Of a DNA stretch of 64,000 bases, positions 11,481-23,812 are shown in pieces (the stretch's first letter is position 1; each line of letters opens with the position of its first letter). The notes under the pieces were generated by a model, which saw only the letters and a program-made list of their open reading frames with translations, was not told where the DNA came from and made no database searches. Source of the DNA: Elymus sibiricus. Taxonomy: Eukaryota > Streptophyta > Magnoliopsida > Poales > Poaceae. Location: NCBI GenBank assembly GCA_039707655.1, contig CM077665.1:440261531-440325530 (forward strand), read 5' to 3'. The translations under genes and the position numbers were made by a program.

Positions 11481-14400
11481 TCATTCATAAATTACATCCT
11501 TAGGGCATTGAGCTTCTATCGCCCGAGCACCATCCATCACGGTGGCAAAGTATTTCTCGGGGCGCCTATGCTCCTTCCCAGGGGGTGGAGGCGCAGTGGC
11601 CATCTCGGTCGGCTTGATCTTCGGCCAGTGCACCATGTTCCTTGCAAAGGCCATCCGAGCTCCCTCGATGCACGTAGAACGCTTTAGAGCGTCAATCTAA
11701 GGCGCAGCGTCGCACAGTTTCTGCACCAAGCCGAAATAACTGCTCGGCAACGGCTCTGCAGGCCACAGCCGGATGCAGAGGTCTCTCATGGTCGGCTCTG
11801 CCATCCTGTGCAGCTCCATCAATTGTTTCATCTGCTTGCTCAGGATGGGAGGATGCTCGGGGGCTTGAAATTGGGCCCAGAACAGCCGAGGCTCAACATC
11901 CCCATCCTGAGAGGCAAAGTATTTGTTCACGTCTGCTGCACTCCTCGGAAGGTCCGTAAAGGCGCTTGAGGAACGCCACACCCGGGTGAGCAATGCAAAC
12001 TTGTTACCACCAAAGGCACATTGCAGTAAGTACGGCTTACCATCCGCGATCGCCTTGACTTGGCGGAGTTCTTCTTCAAAGAACTGCCTATCAACTCGCT
12101 CCGCTTTGAGCTCGGATTTCAGCGAGGATAGTTCGGTGACCCGGTCCTCGTTCTTTTGCTCAAGGGCCTCGCACTTCGTGCTGGCATCCTTGAGCTCCAG
12201 CTGCACCTCTACCACCCGGGCCTCATGCTTGTCGCTCACGGCCTTTAACACCGACAGGTCGGCTGCCGCTCGTTCGGCCGCCGCCTTCTCATCCGCGGCC
12301 GTAGCTGTGGTAACAATGAGTAAATAACACTTAGGGATAACAATCTGGATAACTCAATCAATGAGGATAGACAAATAGCCCCGAATGATACAATTCAGAC
12401 TCACCTTGCGTCTCGTCGAATCTCTTGTTCAGACGATCAAGCTCCTCATCGGAGCTCTTGAGCTTCCGGTTTAGCTCGGCAAGCTCCCCTGCGTTGGCGG
12501 CCGCCGCCGATGACGAGGGCTACAAAACAACTTATGCGCATTAAAACTCCCGAGCTGTCAGATTGAGACCCTCTGCTATGTACTCTCCAGTGCCTTGAGC
12601 ATCGTTACTAGTATTCGGACATTTGACCCCCGGGTGGGTTTTTCAAACTCACCCAGGGCTCGGGGACTACTACGCTTATAAGGATTGCATAAACTTGGTA
12701 AAGTAACTTTTTCTCGAAAAAGAGTATTACGTGGCTCACCTTGAAGCCCGTCAAGAGACCGTTGAAGGCCTCTTTCAGTCCGCTATCAATGGACTGGATA
12801 CCTTGTAGAACCGCACCCATAAGGGCGCGGTGATCTTGGCGATGGAGGAGCCGGATAAAGCTTCCTCCATCGTGGCCGGCCACCTAGTCATGGGCGGCAC
12901 TGGTGGTGACCTGCTAACCCTCCCTCTGGTGGGGTATTGGGATGGCGGCTCCTGAGGCATAGAGCGCTCCGGAGATGTCCTCGGAGGGGACTGGACCGGA
13001 CTTAGTCCTCCCTCTTTAGTTGCCAGGAGACGTTCCTCCTCCTGGTCTTCGGCGGCCGAGGTATTAACCTCAGCCATAACGTCATCACCCCCGCCGCCGG
13101 TGTTCGGCTCAGAAGGAGCACGACGCGATAACACCTCCGCGGCCTCCTTCGAGACTTCAGGAGGCGTAGGGTGCGACGCAGTCCCACTTTCCGCCAGGTC
13201 GGTTGGCAGAGACTCCCCATCTGAGATTTGGTCGGTGGGCAGATCGCGTGGTGGGCTGCAAATTGAAAGACGTTCGCCCATTTAGCATTAAAAGCTCTAT
13301 AAAAGTGACCCAGAGAGTCTTCGGATTCATACCTTTGGGCTGGGGGCTTAATCCTTGGGTTCCTCCGGGGAACCCTTTCAAAAGCCTCAGACTCCTTATC
13401 GGAGTCCGAGTTATCATTGGCCAGGACTGCCTTTGTCTGGCATGGCCTCTTCGTGGCGGGAGGAGGTTGGTCCTCCGCGGCGTCCACTGACGCCGCCCTT
13501 TTCCTTGTAAGGGGGGAGCCGCACTCCCCTTCATCCTCGTGTTCTTCCTCGTGAGTGGAAGAGGCATGGGTCTCCTCGGAAGACCCCTTTGACGAAGACC
13601 CTCTCGGGCCTCCTTCTTCTCTCCTTTCTTCTTCTTCTCCTTCCTCTCTGGCGCCGAATACGGCGCCACGACGAGCATCTCCGTCAACAGATCCGACCGA
13701 GGGTCTTCGGGTTGCGGGGCCGGACAGTCAATGTGCACGGCCTTGCTCAGCCATTTCTGTGAAGATGAGGGAGAAGGGGTTCAGCTCTTTGTCAAAAAAC
13801 GGAGCCGGAGAATTAAAGTTTTATCATACCTTGGTAGCAGGGGTTTTGACGTCAAGACCGGTGTCCTCCTCCGCGGCCGGCCAGTTCTTCTGGGGCTTGA
13901 ATAGCACTTTCCACAATTTCTCGTGGGTAGTGCGAAAGAATTGACTCACAGTGGCCGGGTCCTCGAGCTGGTAGGCCCACATTCGAGAGGCCCGGTGCTG
14001 GCAGGGGAGGAGACGGCGGCGGAGCATGACCTGGATCACGTTGACTAGCTCGATTTTGGCCTCGATCATCACGGAGATGCGCTTCTGCAGCGATTTTACC
14101 TCTGTGGCCGACCCCGAGTCAAGGCCTTTCTTGAGCCACGAGGTTAGCCTCGCTGGGGGTCCGTATCTGAACTCGGCAGGTGCCACCCATTCCTTGCTCC
14201 TTGGCTCGGTGATGTAGAACCATTCGTTTTGCCAGATCTTGACCGTGTCGATAAAGGTGCCGTCCGGCCACTCGACACGGGGGATCTTGCTGATTACCGC
14301 CCCTCCGCAATCCTCATGCGCGCCCGCAACTGTCTTCGGCTTGACGTTGAACACTTTGAGCCACAGGCCGAAGTGCGGCTGTACCCGCAGGAAGGCTTCG

Positions 14401-14699
14401 GAGACGATAATGAACGCCGAGATGTGCATGAAGGAGTTCGGGGGGAGGTCATGGAAATCTAACCCATAGAAGAACATGAGGCCCCTGATGAAGGGGTGGA
14501 GCGGAAAGCCCAGTCCCCGGATGAAATGGGGGACGAACACCACCCTCTCGCCCGGCTTCGGTGTGGGAACCACCTGATTCGCCTCTGGAGCGCGGTGGGC
14601 GATGTTGGCAGAGAGGTAGCTGGCATGCTTTAGCTCCCGAATGTCATTGTCGGTGATGGAGGAGGCCTCCCACTTGCCCATGGAGCCTGAACCAGCCAT
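11481..14699 (-). pseudogene. Antisense multi-exon gene of element A (plant 'putative gypsy type transposon' family protein)
   Basis: The first exon, ATG 14699 to 13830, encodes 290 residues. It includes FVPHFIRGLGFPLHPFIRG, FYGLDFHDLPPNS and WQNEWFYITEPR, the core of the plant family recognised as PF04195-like. It ends ACCAAG before GTATGA, a good donor; an acceptor CTTCACAG lies at about 13755. Later exons read a basic, then acidic Ser/Pro-rich region (AKRP-like segment TKRPCQTKAV), a helical piece GLKEAFNGLLTGF, a short exon (about 12525-12411) ending at a GTGAGT donor, and a coiled-coil exon from about 12303 (LKAVSDKHEARVVEVQLELK). Frame breaks: one frameshift near 13620-13690 and an in-frame TAG near 11697. 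Beyond it the frame continues through NMVHWPKIKPTEM to a TGA at 11481. The gene runs opposite to gag. Its function is unknown. Confidence 0.75.
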
Positions 14700-14841
14700 G
14701 GCCGAACTCGGAGGGAAGATTGAGGAAGAACTGGATCTGGGCTCTCGGAGCTTGGGAAGATTGAGGAGGCAAAGGGTGCGAGTTTGGAGCGTGAATAGAC
14801 CTTGGGGGTTTTCTCCCTTTTATGGGGTGCCGTAATACCAA

Positions 14842-15287
14842 GAGCCTCCCTTTTACTACGTCGCGGGCCTCGCCACTTCCCGAGACAATCGTGTCGTTAT
14901 GCGCGCGTGGGATAAGCCAGGGCGTTAAGCATATCCCGTAAGAAACGAGACACGATCGGCACGCTGATAAGACGTGCCAATGGAGAAACGGCCTCGAACC
15001 GCGAATCGAGTTTTTGTAACCGGCTCAGCGGTCGTGATAGGCCCCGAACCTTCGTCAGAAAGGTTGTCAGGAAATAATGTTCATAGTTTGATGTTCGGCC
15101 TTCGATGTTAAGCGATTTATGGCGTCCAGATAACTACATGTTCGGATAACTACATGTCATTGGCGGCCGTACTAGAGCCAGCCGATCATAAAGGCAGAAA
15201 AGAACTCACCCCGCAAGCCGGAGACTCTAATCACGCGAAGCTGCTAGTGTCATGACCCCTGGCATTGGGGGCTAGTTCGGGGGCTAC
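14842..15287 (+). other. 3' non-coding region and polypurine tract of element A
   Basis: No coding signal. The last bases, GGGGGCTAGTTCGGGGGCTAC (about 15267-15287), are purine-rich and directly precede the TGAGGGAG start of the 3' LTR. Confidence 0.7.
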
Positions 15288-15769
15288 TGAGGGAGTCCTG
15301 GACTAAGGGTTCCTCGGGCCGCCGACCTATCTCTCATAGGCCGGCTTGGTGGGCCGCTCTATGATTATCACAGGAAGGGCCATGATATGCGATGACCTCG
15401 TATTCTAGAAGGAAACCTCCGAAGACGCGGCGTGCACTCCAAGTCAAGATGAGGGGATCAGCATCTTTACTTCCTGCTGGAGACTTATCATGTGTAAACC
15501 CTAGGTACCCCCGGTGTCTATATAAACCGTGGGGTTTAGATCGTAGAGGGCAGAGAAGCTCTTCTAGGGTTTTGGCTACTTGATCTCGAGGTAGATCGAC
15601 TCTGTAATCTTCATACACATCAATACAACCAAGCAGGACGTAGGGTTTTACCTCCATAGGAGGGCCCGAACCAGGGTAAACATCGTCTCCTTCATCCCTT
15701 TGTTACCATCGATCCTAAACTCACAGCTCGGGACCCCCTACCCGAGATCCGCCGGTTTTGACACCGACA
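15288..15769 (+). repeat. 3' LTR of element A
   Basis: A 482-bp LTR from TGAGGGAGTCCTGGAC to GACACCGACA. TATA-like CTATATAAA is at 15518-15526, followed by the AGCAGGACGTAGGGTTTTAC block typical of this Gypsy group. The partner 5' LTR lies left of the window. CTTGG (15770-15774) follows and is the candidate target duplication, which cannot be checked here. Confidence 0.88.
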
Positions 15770-17512
15770 CTTGGGACTCAGGTTGTGTGCAGCCGAGCAA
15801 ACCGAGGATCGTAATCTGCTCAGAAACCGTATTGCACTTTTAACTTTTCTGCATTGAATCATCAATGCAGTAGCCCCCGATACTTGGGTTGGGCAACATG
15901 GACGACCCTAGGATCGTATGTCCTCGGGAACTAGTTCAACTGTCGTCTACGTTTTAACAACACCGAGGTGCAGCTCGGAAGAAAAGATGCCAAACCGCAG
16001 GTCGGAAAAGATTTCCTGAGCAGAACCACCACGTAGAACACCTCGAACAAGAGGATGCCCTGCCTCCTGAAACAAAAACATAAAAATAGGTTAAAGGTGC
16101 CATAAGCTCGGAAAACCAAAAAACTTTAGCAAAAACTTTGCTTTCGAACTAAATCAAGTTTCTTGGTGCCAATCTAAAAATTGATCTTGAAATTAATATA
16201 TGTTTCGGTCGTGCTTTAACATGATACATCCGATCTCAAGACTTCAAGCGGGTTAGACTTCGGCTTCAACCTCCATATCCCGAAGGTGGAGTGATTCTCT
16301 GAGGCATGTTTAGCAAACTAAACTCAAGCGGCTATAGAGAGAAACCAGGCTACCCGACTATTCACCACACACTCGCATCGGAAAAAGGAGTAGTAGATAA
16401 AGACTTTGCAACAACCAAAGTGAAAACACATTTATCATAAAACGACTCATATAAACTGAAGAGCCCCTAGTTTAACTTGGGTAAAAGAATGTTGTTGTTT
16501 TTAACAAACAATCTTTTGTTTTAAGACAAAAACATAACGCTTGGTTTGAACCAATCAAAAAATGAAAATTGAAAAAAGTTGAGCATGAAAGCGACTTAGC
16601 TGGTTAATGTGCTCGGTGTTGATGACATGGACCGAGCCTGAGGCGGGTCAAGGTCCCAGCCCCCAAGCCGGTCCTGAGGTGACCGAGCGAAGAGCTCGGC
16701 TTGACAAAGTGGCGACGTAGCACGGTTGTTGTGGCAAAGCGAAGCCCCCTCTCCAGCTAATATGACGAAGTTGGTCGGCTTGGTGAAGAGATGGAACAGG
16801 TTGCTGAAGAGATGGCGAAGCCCTCGGTCTAGCCGAGGTGACAGGGCAGGTTAGTAAGGTGACACTAGAGCCCCCAGGATAGTCGACGTGTCGAAGTAGG
16901 TCGGCGTGGTGGAAGTCAGCTTGAAGAAGCGAAGGCACGACGATGCCGACGCAGGTCAGAATTTGTGACGCGGTCAATGCTGGCTTGATGAAGTGACCGC
17001 ATGGCAACGACGGCGCACCCGACCCATGCAATCCTTGGGGCGATGAGGTTCTCTTGAAGATTATTTGCCTCTCGCAATACCAAACTCTTGGTCGGCTCGC
17101 CGGGTGATGATCCGATGAGCTTTACCTCGGCTCGATGAAGCGATGATCTATCTAGCGCAGATCGGCAGCCGTGGAGCAACATTGTCGGGCTGGTTTGACA
17201 CCAACGCGACGGTGGAGATTACCTTAGAAAGGCTTTTAAAATTTGCAGGCATGTGCTTGATAACAAAACACAATACCCTAGAGAAAATTTCCTTCAAAGA
17301 GGACGTCCGGTAACACGTTCATGAAAAAGATGAACTTGGGTTGGATTCGTTTTCACGCAGGAAACAAATTCAAAAATTGACGCACTCATTGGACGTTTCC
17401 CGGTGTTTGAACGGTCGGATCGAGATGAAATTTTGAGGGGTGTTTGATATGAGAATTCCGCAGCCGATCAATGGTGGGATCTTCCAAAGGATGTCCGACG
17501 TAACAGTTGGAC
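15770..17512 (-). other. Internal leader of element C, left segment
   Basis: This continues across element D into 44434-44704, because D is bounded by the same 5-bp duplication on both sides. Read on the minus strand it is the 5' untranslated region of a Tat-like Gypsy, lying downstream of the LTR and primer site at the right. It holds degenerate repeats around GCTTGATGAAG and GAAGAGATGG (about 16760-17150) and no protein motif. Element A appears to be inserted at its left edge. Confidence 0.6.
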
Positions 17513-17517
17513 TCCAC
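17513..17517. repeat. Target-site duplication TCCAC, left copy, of element D
   Basis: TCCAC precedes TGTCACGCCC and is repeated at 44429-44433 directly after the TTACA end. This ties together LTRs lying almost 27 kb apart. Confidence 0.95.
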
Positions 17518-20500
17518 TGTCACGCCCAAGATGCGGTCCTATCCCTATTAAGGCTTGCGGCCTCGACGGGGATAGAAGCGCATCTCGTCGTTCGCAAGTA
17601 CAGTAAAACATTGCATACATGTAGGAAGAGATGAGTATATGAGTTGGCTTACACTCGCCACAAGCTATCTTACAAGTCAACACAAATTTATTCATACATC
17701 ATCCAGAAGGCAGGGTCCGGCTACGGACGGAAACAAACGATAAAAGAAGCAATGATAATCTGTCTTGCTATCCCAGGATCACCACCACGAAGCTCCCTAC
17801 TCGTCTGGATACGTAACATACATCCGACCACGTTCTTCATCATACTCCCACTGGAGCTGCGACACATCATCTGACACGTACTCGTCAACACCTGTACCTG
17901 TATTGTTGTAATCTGTGAGCCACAGGGACTCAGCAATCTCATAACCCGGGTACCGAAACTATGTAAGCCATTGGGTGAGGAATTGGTTAAGTGGTGAGGC
18001 TGCAGCAAGCACTAAGCATGTATTTGGTGGCTAGCTTACGAGAACATGGATGTAAATATGGTGCCCTACGTAGACGGTCGTGAACTAGCATGATCACTAA
18101 GTGTTCCTGGAAACTTACTTACGTCAATCATAACCCCACCGCGTTCTCTCTCGGTTCATGTTCACGAGCAGAGACAATCACGGTTACACACACAGTTGGT
18201 GTATTTTATTTGAGTTTACTTCAAGTTAACTATTACCGAGTGTTAAACAAATTTCCAAGTTGCCACGTAACCGTGGGCACGGCTTTCCGAAAGATTTAAC
18301 CCTGCACGGGTGCTCCAACTCATCCATCACAAACTAACCACACGTCGCGGGAATAACCTCGACCATGAATCTCATGATCTTCCTAGGCAATTCCATTGGA
18401 AAACCGCAACCTCGAGATAGCCCGAAGAAAAACCGGAATTCCTCGCGCAAGACATTCGAGAAAGGTAAAACAAGTCCAGCAAGACCGCCCGACGTGTCGA
18501 CGAACCCGATAGGAGCTGCGTATCTCGTTCTCAGGACACGACCGGATGAGCACTACATACAGTGGCCTGATAGACATCCCTCGAGTTGCCCCGAGGTGGC
18601 CTCGCAAGTGGCTCTGGGTTGGACCAACACTCATGAGGAGCACTGGCCCGGGTTGTTGATTAATTATCCACGGGGTAGCTAAGCCCTATGCATTTTTATT
18701 AAGTTGATTAGCAAATGTAGTACCAAAGTTGGGTCTTGCCAGACAAGTTTTAATCTAAAACGAATGGTCAAGGGGGTCCCCATAACAACCCCGAGCATGT
18801 TAGGAGCGCAAAATATGGAATATAACACCGGTACTCGGAACAAGTGCGGCAAAAGCGGAACAAAACACTGAGCAAAAGGCCAAGCCTTCCACCGTTGCCA
18901 GATATATATGTGCATTAATTTAAATAGCAGTAAATAGAGTGATATAAACAAAATCCATGTTGACACATGGAAAGCTTGCACCTGCAACTAGCAATGCTAT
19001 AAGATAAAGGCTGAGCAGCGGTAACATAGCCAATCAATGTTTGTTAGGTAGTGGAGGGGGTTAGAGGCTTTCATGGCAATTTAGGAGGCTGACAGTTTAA
19101 GTGGTAGGTAACGAAACATAACGGTAAAAGCGAGACATCTAGCAAGGCAAAAATAGTGTCGGGATCCGGGTATGATCATCTTGCATGTTGGTTCTTCAGA
19201 GGGACAAAGAGCTGGGTCCTCGTAGTTGTACTCTCCGGGATCCTCGTACTCAGGCTCAACACTCGCGTCTACCCAAGTGAAACAGCACCAAATAAACACA
19301 CAAACAAGGTGCAATGCACAAACAAGATGATGCATGATCCGTTTGAAGTATTTAACATGCAACCCTATGCTAGTCATGTTTCTCATGCAATTATTAAGTT
19401 ATTTAGTATTCTGGACAGAACCTCATGTTTAGTTTTTTGAACATGCATGGACATGGCAAATATGGATGCATCATGCAAAATCGATACAAATGCATATGTA
19501 GAACGTTGCAAACGGAGTAACGTAGCTCACGGTACACTCACGGCAAGGTACGAACGTTAACGGAGGCAAAACACAAAATGAGGAAGTCCATGGGCTATTC
19601 CTTGTTATTCCAAGGATGCCACTGGATAGGAAATGAAAATCTAGCAAGAATAGAGCTAAAGATCAAGCAAAAATATGGAGTATAGCTTCCACAAGTCACA
19701 AAACAATTCTACACACAATCTGCTCACAAACAGCAACATGTCATCTTGCAAAACACATATCCAGAGCTACAGGAAGTTTTAAATCACAACCAAGGCATGG
19801 GCATGAAGTGCACATCAAGCTTAACAAATCATCTATCTACAACAACTTGAAAGGAAGCATGGATCAATGGCAATGAAGCTCACAAGATGGCATGTTGAAT
19901 CAGTTTGTAAGGACTTAGTGAAAATTCCAGTTTTACAGAATCTGAGTTAACATGATAGCAACTTTACAGCAACTTTTATATATGCTACATGTACTTTCAT
20001 GGCATGAAAATTAACAGGGAGGTAGAGGGCAACAACTACTACAAAACACTAGCACTGAGCATGAGCTAAAACATCACAGATCACTTGGTAGCATCCCCTA
20101 AACATGGTATGAGAATAACTACAGATTCTCAGACTTGGTCAAATTTACAAGAGGCAAACATGACACTTGTTAACAGGATGGCATGTTGACAGCAAGTTTT
20201 ACATATGATGCAATAGTCTAATCCACAAGATATTGGCACACATCTACAGAGGATGACAAGTACAACAATTCATGGCATTGGACCAACTCCAAAGGAACAC
20301 CATATCCATGGGAATCATCTAGATAACATGGTAACAAAATAACAGATTTCCAACACTTAGAATATTTTGGGCATGTGAAAACAGAATTTTAGTGGCATGT
20401 TGGTATCAAGAATCCCACTTATAACATGATCTATCATGGCAAGCAAAAATACCAGGGGCTAGCACATACACAAGTGAGCAGATTTCATGTTGACAAGTTC

Positions 20501-20949
20501 ATCAAATCATGCAAGGATTAATTCATGTGAAAAAGACAAAATGACATATTGCCACAAAACAACATTTTCACAAACTTGTCCAAATGACAAAACCAACCAC
20601 ACCATTGGATTCACTGCATTTTTCTACCCCAAAATCATATGTCACATGCCTATCTTCCTGTTGGTAAAACTCCCACAATTGCAAACACATAAACAACTAG
20701 ACACTTATAGCCACTCATATGTCAGATTTGGCATGTCCTAGGTTCTCTGCCAAAATTAGGAAACAAACAAAAAATAGCTTATTTCCTTAAAAGGAAATTT
20801 CACAGAAATCATCAAAAAAACAATAAAACAAAATGCAAAAACAAGGGGGCCTACCTGGCAGTGAGCCAGGGGCCGTGTGGGTATGACATGTGGGCCTAGG
20901 GCCCACTGTCAGTGGCTTACAAACGGAAATAAAAATGGGGCATATTATG

Positions 20950-21021
20950 CCCTCGCGGGGGATCGAACCCGCATGTCACGGGTAGAGAGGCGAGGGCGCT
21001 ACCAACTGGGCTAGGCGGGGC
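20950..21021 (-). other. tRNA-like module inside the LTR of element D (copy 1)
   Basis: On the minus strand the sequence has TAGCCCAGTTGG, matching the tRNA box A consensus. About 32 bases on comes GGTTCGATCCC, close to box B, inside a perfect T-arm-like hairpin (GCGGG, seven-base loop, CCCGC). Acceptor-stem pairing is only partial, so a functional tRNA is unlikely. The same module is in the other LTR at 42740-42812. It lies in the element's sense orientation. Confidence 0.55.
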
Positions 21022-21972
21022 TTGCGTTCAAAGAGGGGGTCCGGCCTCTTATGGACCAACCAGGCGCGGGGTCTTCTTCTTCCCCGAGCCAGACGAGAAG
21101 GAGACGCCACCGGCGACTACCACGGCGGCCTACAACACAGGGAAGCAGCGGTGGGGCTGCGGGATTGCACGGGGCGACGGGCTCGAGCGCACTTGGTCCA
21201 GGCGAGGCGCTCGCAAGCCCGGAACCTTCGGCTAGGGAGCGGCTGAGCGGCGCGGTGCGTTGCGGGCAAGGCGAGGCAAGGCAGGGAGCAGCGGCAGCGC
21301 GTGAGCTGCAGAGGCAAACTACGCAGCCGAGAGGCGCAAGGACACCCGCGGAACAACACCACAACAACACTCACATATGAAAAAAAACTGCACCTTGACC
21401 AGAGCATCGGGAGCACGGTCTTGGCTAACGACGAGCGGGTGAGGGGGAATGGAAGGAGGGGATATACCTCCCTACCTAGGGCAAGGAGAGGAGGCGCGGG
21501 GCACGACGAGGCGACGGCGAGGAGCAGACGAACTCCGGCGCGAATCTGAATCGAAACGAAGAGGAAGGAGACCGGGCGACTGGCTGGCCTTGGCGCTCCC
21601 TCGAGCTTTCGAGGAAGAAGAGGCTCCCCGGGGCGACGTTCCCACGGCACCGGAGCGCGACTAGGGGCTGCAGAAGGATCACCCCGCGCGCGAGCAGAGG
21701 CTCGGCCGGAGCATCGGGAGCATGGCGACGGTGAGGAGCGTGGCTACCTTACCTGGCGGCGAGGCGAGGAGGAGGGAGGAATGGATAGAGGGGAACTAGG
21801 GCTACGCGGGGGACACGCTAATTAGAGCTCTAGGGCGCCTGAAGGCCGTCAAATCCGTCGAGCGCCGACGTGGCTCCTCTGGATGGAGTGCCATACAGAG
21901 GAGGACGACAACGTTCACGCGAGGGGCTTGGTTGGGCTGCTGCTGGGCTGCGGGAGGTTATGGCCCAGGTGG

Positions 21973-21977
21973 GCTCT
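21973..21977. repeat. Target-site duplication GCTCT, left copy, of element E
   Basis: GCTCT precedes TGTTGGAAATATGCCC and is repeated at 33345-33349 after the final AACA of the array. The uninterrupted right LTR of D has a single GCTCT at this place, confirming the insertion. Confidence 0.95.
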
Positions 21978-23115
21978 TGTTGGAAATATGCCCTAGAGGC
22001 AATAATAAATTAGTTATTATTATATTTCCTTGTTCATGATAATCGTTTATTATCCATGCTATAATTGTATTGATTGGAAACTCAAATACATGTGTGGGTA
22101 CATAGACAACAGTGTGTCCCTAGTAAGCCTCTAGTTGACTAGCTCGTTGATCAAAAGATGATGAAGGTTTCCTAGCCATGGACATAAGATGACATTTGAT
22201 AACGGGATCACATCATTAGGAGAATGATGTGATGGACAAGACCCAAACTATAAACATAGCATATGATCGTGTCAGTTTATTGTTATTGTTTTCTGCATGT
22301 CAAGTATCTGTTCCTATGACCATGAGATCATGCAACTCCCTGACATCGGAGGAGTACCTTGTGTGTATCAAACGTCGCAACGTAACTGGGTGACTATAAA
22401 GATGCTCTACAGGTATCTCCGAGGGTGTCTGTTGGGTTGGCATGGATCAAGACTGGGATTTGTTACTCCGTGTGACGGAGAGGTATCTCAGGGCCCACTC
22501 GGTAATACAACATCACAATGAGTCTTGCAAGCAATGTGACTAAAGTGTTAGCCACGAGATCTTGTATTACGGAACGAGTAAAGAGACTTGCCGGTAACGA
22601 GATTGAACTAGGTATAGAGATACCGGCGATCGAATCTCAGGCAAGTAACATACCGAAGAACAAAGGGAACAGCGTACGGGATTAACTGAATCCTTGACAT
22701 AGAGGTTCGACCGATAAAGATCTTCGTAGAATGTGTAGGAGCCAATAAGGGCATCCAGGTCCCGCTATTGGTTATTGATCGTAGAGGTGTCTCGGTCATG
22801 TCTACATAGTTCTCGAACCCGCAGGGTCTACACACTTAACGTTTGGTGACGATTAGTATAATTGAGTTATTTTGTTGGTGACCGAAGGTTGTTCGGAGTC
22901 CCGGATAAGATCCCGGACATGACGAGGATCTCCGGAAGAGTCCGGAGGTAAAGATTGATAATAGTGTTTTGATCTCCGGAAGGGTTCCGGAATTCACAGG
23001 AAGGGGTTCCGGATGTTTACCGAAGTGTTCGGGTGCAGTAACACTTTATATGGGCCAAAGGGGTAAAGCCCACGAGGTATTAGAAAGTGCAAAAGGAAGT
23101 TTTGCTGCTGCCTTA

Positions 23116-23225
23116 AGCGGTACTACCGCTGGTAAGGCAGTACTACCGCGTAAGCGGTACTACCGCTTGTGTGAAGCGGTACTACCGCACAAGCGGTACT
23201 ACCGCTCGTGAGTGGTTCTACCGCT
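23116..23225. repeat. Array of 15-bp palindromes in U3 of LTR 1
   Basis: Exact or near copies of AGCGGTACTACCGCT (7-bp inverted arms around one C) at 23116, 23153, 23175 and 23192, with degenerate copies between and at 23211 (AGTGGTTCTACCGCT). Spacing is about 17-22 bp. It lies just upstream of the TATA box. Confidence 0.9.
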
Positions 23226-23345
23226 TGTACGCGATACTGCTGGAATCCGAGTTAGACTCTTTCCGTGCGGGCCAAATCGACCTTGTACGGGCAAAACCGA
23301 CCTTGTGGAGGCTTTCTCTCCAAGTTTAGACCCCAGGGCTCAACA

Positions 23346-23353
23346 TATAAATA
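23346..23353 (+). promoter_or_regulatory. TATA box of LTR 1 of element E
   Basis: TATAAATA in the context CAACATATAAATAGAGG, conserved in LTR 2 (30485-30492) and the partial LTR 3 (32879-32886). Probable core promoter of the Angela genomic RNA. Confidence 0.75.
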
Positions 23354-23812
23354 GAGGGGCAGGGCTAACACACGGGAGACATCAAGATTTCCCAAGCCGT
23401 GTGTCGGCAACCCTAACCCTCTTGTTCCTCCCGTCATAATCTCCGTAGTGCTTGGCGAAGCCCTGCAGAGATTGTTCCTCACCACCATCACCACGCCGTC
23501 GTGCTGCCGGAACTCATCTACTACTTCATCATCGCTCGCTGGATCGAGGAGGTGAAGGCGTCATCAAGCCGTACGTGTGTTGAACGCGGAGGTGCCGTGC
23601 GTTCAGCACTAGTTCGTGATCGGATCGAGGGACAACTTGCGATTTGGATCGCGGAGACGTTCGACTACATCAACCGCGTTTCTTAACGCTTCCGCTTAGC
23701 GATCTACAAGGGTATGTAGATTCACTCTCCCTCTCGTAGATGCTCATCACCATGGATAGATCTTGTGTGTGCGTAGGAAAATTTTTGTTTCCCATGCAAC
23801 GTTCCCCAACAG

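Larger units (their letters stand above)
1..15769 (+). mobile_element. Element A: Tat-like Gypsy LTR retrotransposon, 3' part, interrupted by a Copia element
   Basis: The element enters from the left edge. In order it carries a gag remnant (3-717), the inserted Angela element B (718-9599), an aspartic protease remnant (9605-10056), a non-coding stretch, an antisense multi-exon gene (14699 to 11481, minus), a purine tract GGGGGCTAC and a 3' LTR (15288-15769) with TG...CA ends. Host sequence on both sides of B joins in the same reading frame once one copy of GGCTT is removed, so the halves are one element. No reverse transcriptase, RNase H or integrase is seen between protease and LTR. This suggests a non-autonomous element moved by a related partner. 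A gag-protease plus antisense-gene layout is known from several Triticeae Gypsy families; I do not assign one. Confidence 0.85.
17518..21977 (-). repeat. 3' LTR of element D, first segment (left of element E)
   Basis: It aligns with 39309-43806, starting TGTCACGCCCAAGATGCGG. No gene is visible in this 4.46 kb apart from a tRNA-like module near 20950. The GC-rich stretch 21010-21780 yields overlapping ORFs in several frames, which I take as composition artefacts. The LTR continues at 33345 after the nested Angela array. Confidence 0.93.
21978..23811 (+). repeat. LTR 1 of element E (5' LTR)
   Basis: An 1834-bp LTR from TGTTGGAAATATGCCC to CGTTCCCCAACA. A TATA box TATAAATA lies at 23346-23353, about 120 bp downstream of an array of short palindromes (23116-23225). 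It differs from LTR 2 at about ten sites in the first 840 bp and by one 19-bp repeat unit. Confidence 0.95.

Noticed and set aside
16648..17182. Minus-strand ORFs in the element C leader
   Set aside because: No domain and no recognisable similarity; the region contains degenerate repeats that open frames by chance.
20950..21021. A functional tRNA gene
   Set aside because: The acceptor stem pairs only partly and the anticodon arm is weak. Only the A and B boxes and T-arm are convincing, so it is called tRNA-like.
21010..21680. Long overlapping ORFs in the GC-rich part of the element D LTRs (also 42800-43600)
   Set aside because: Open in several frames on both strands because of base composition. 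The two LTR copies differ by indels that shift these frames.
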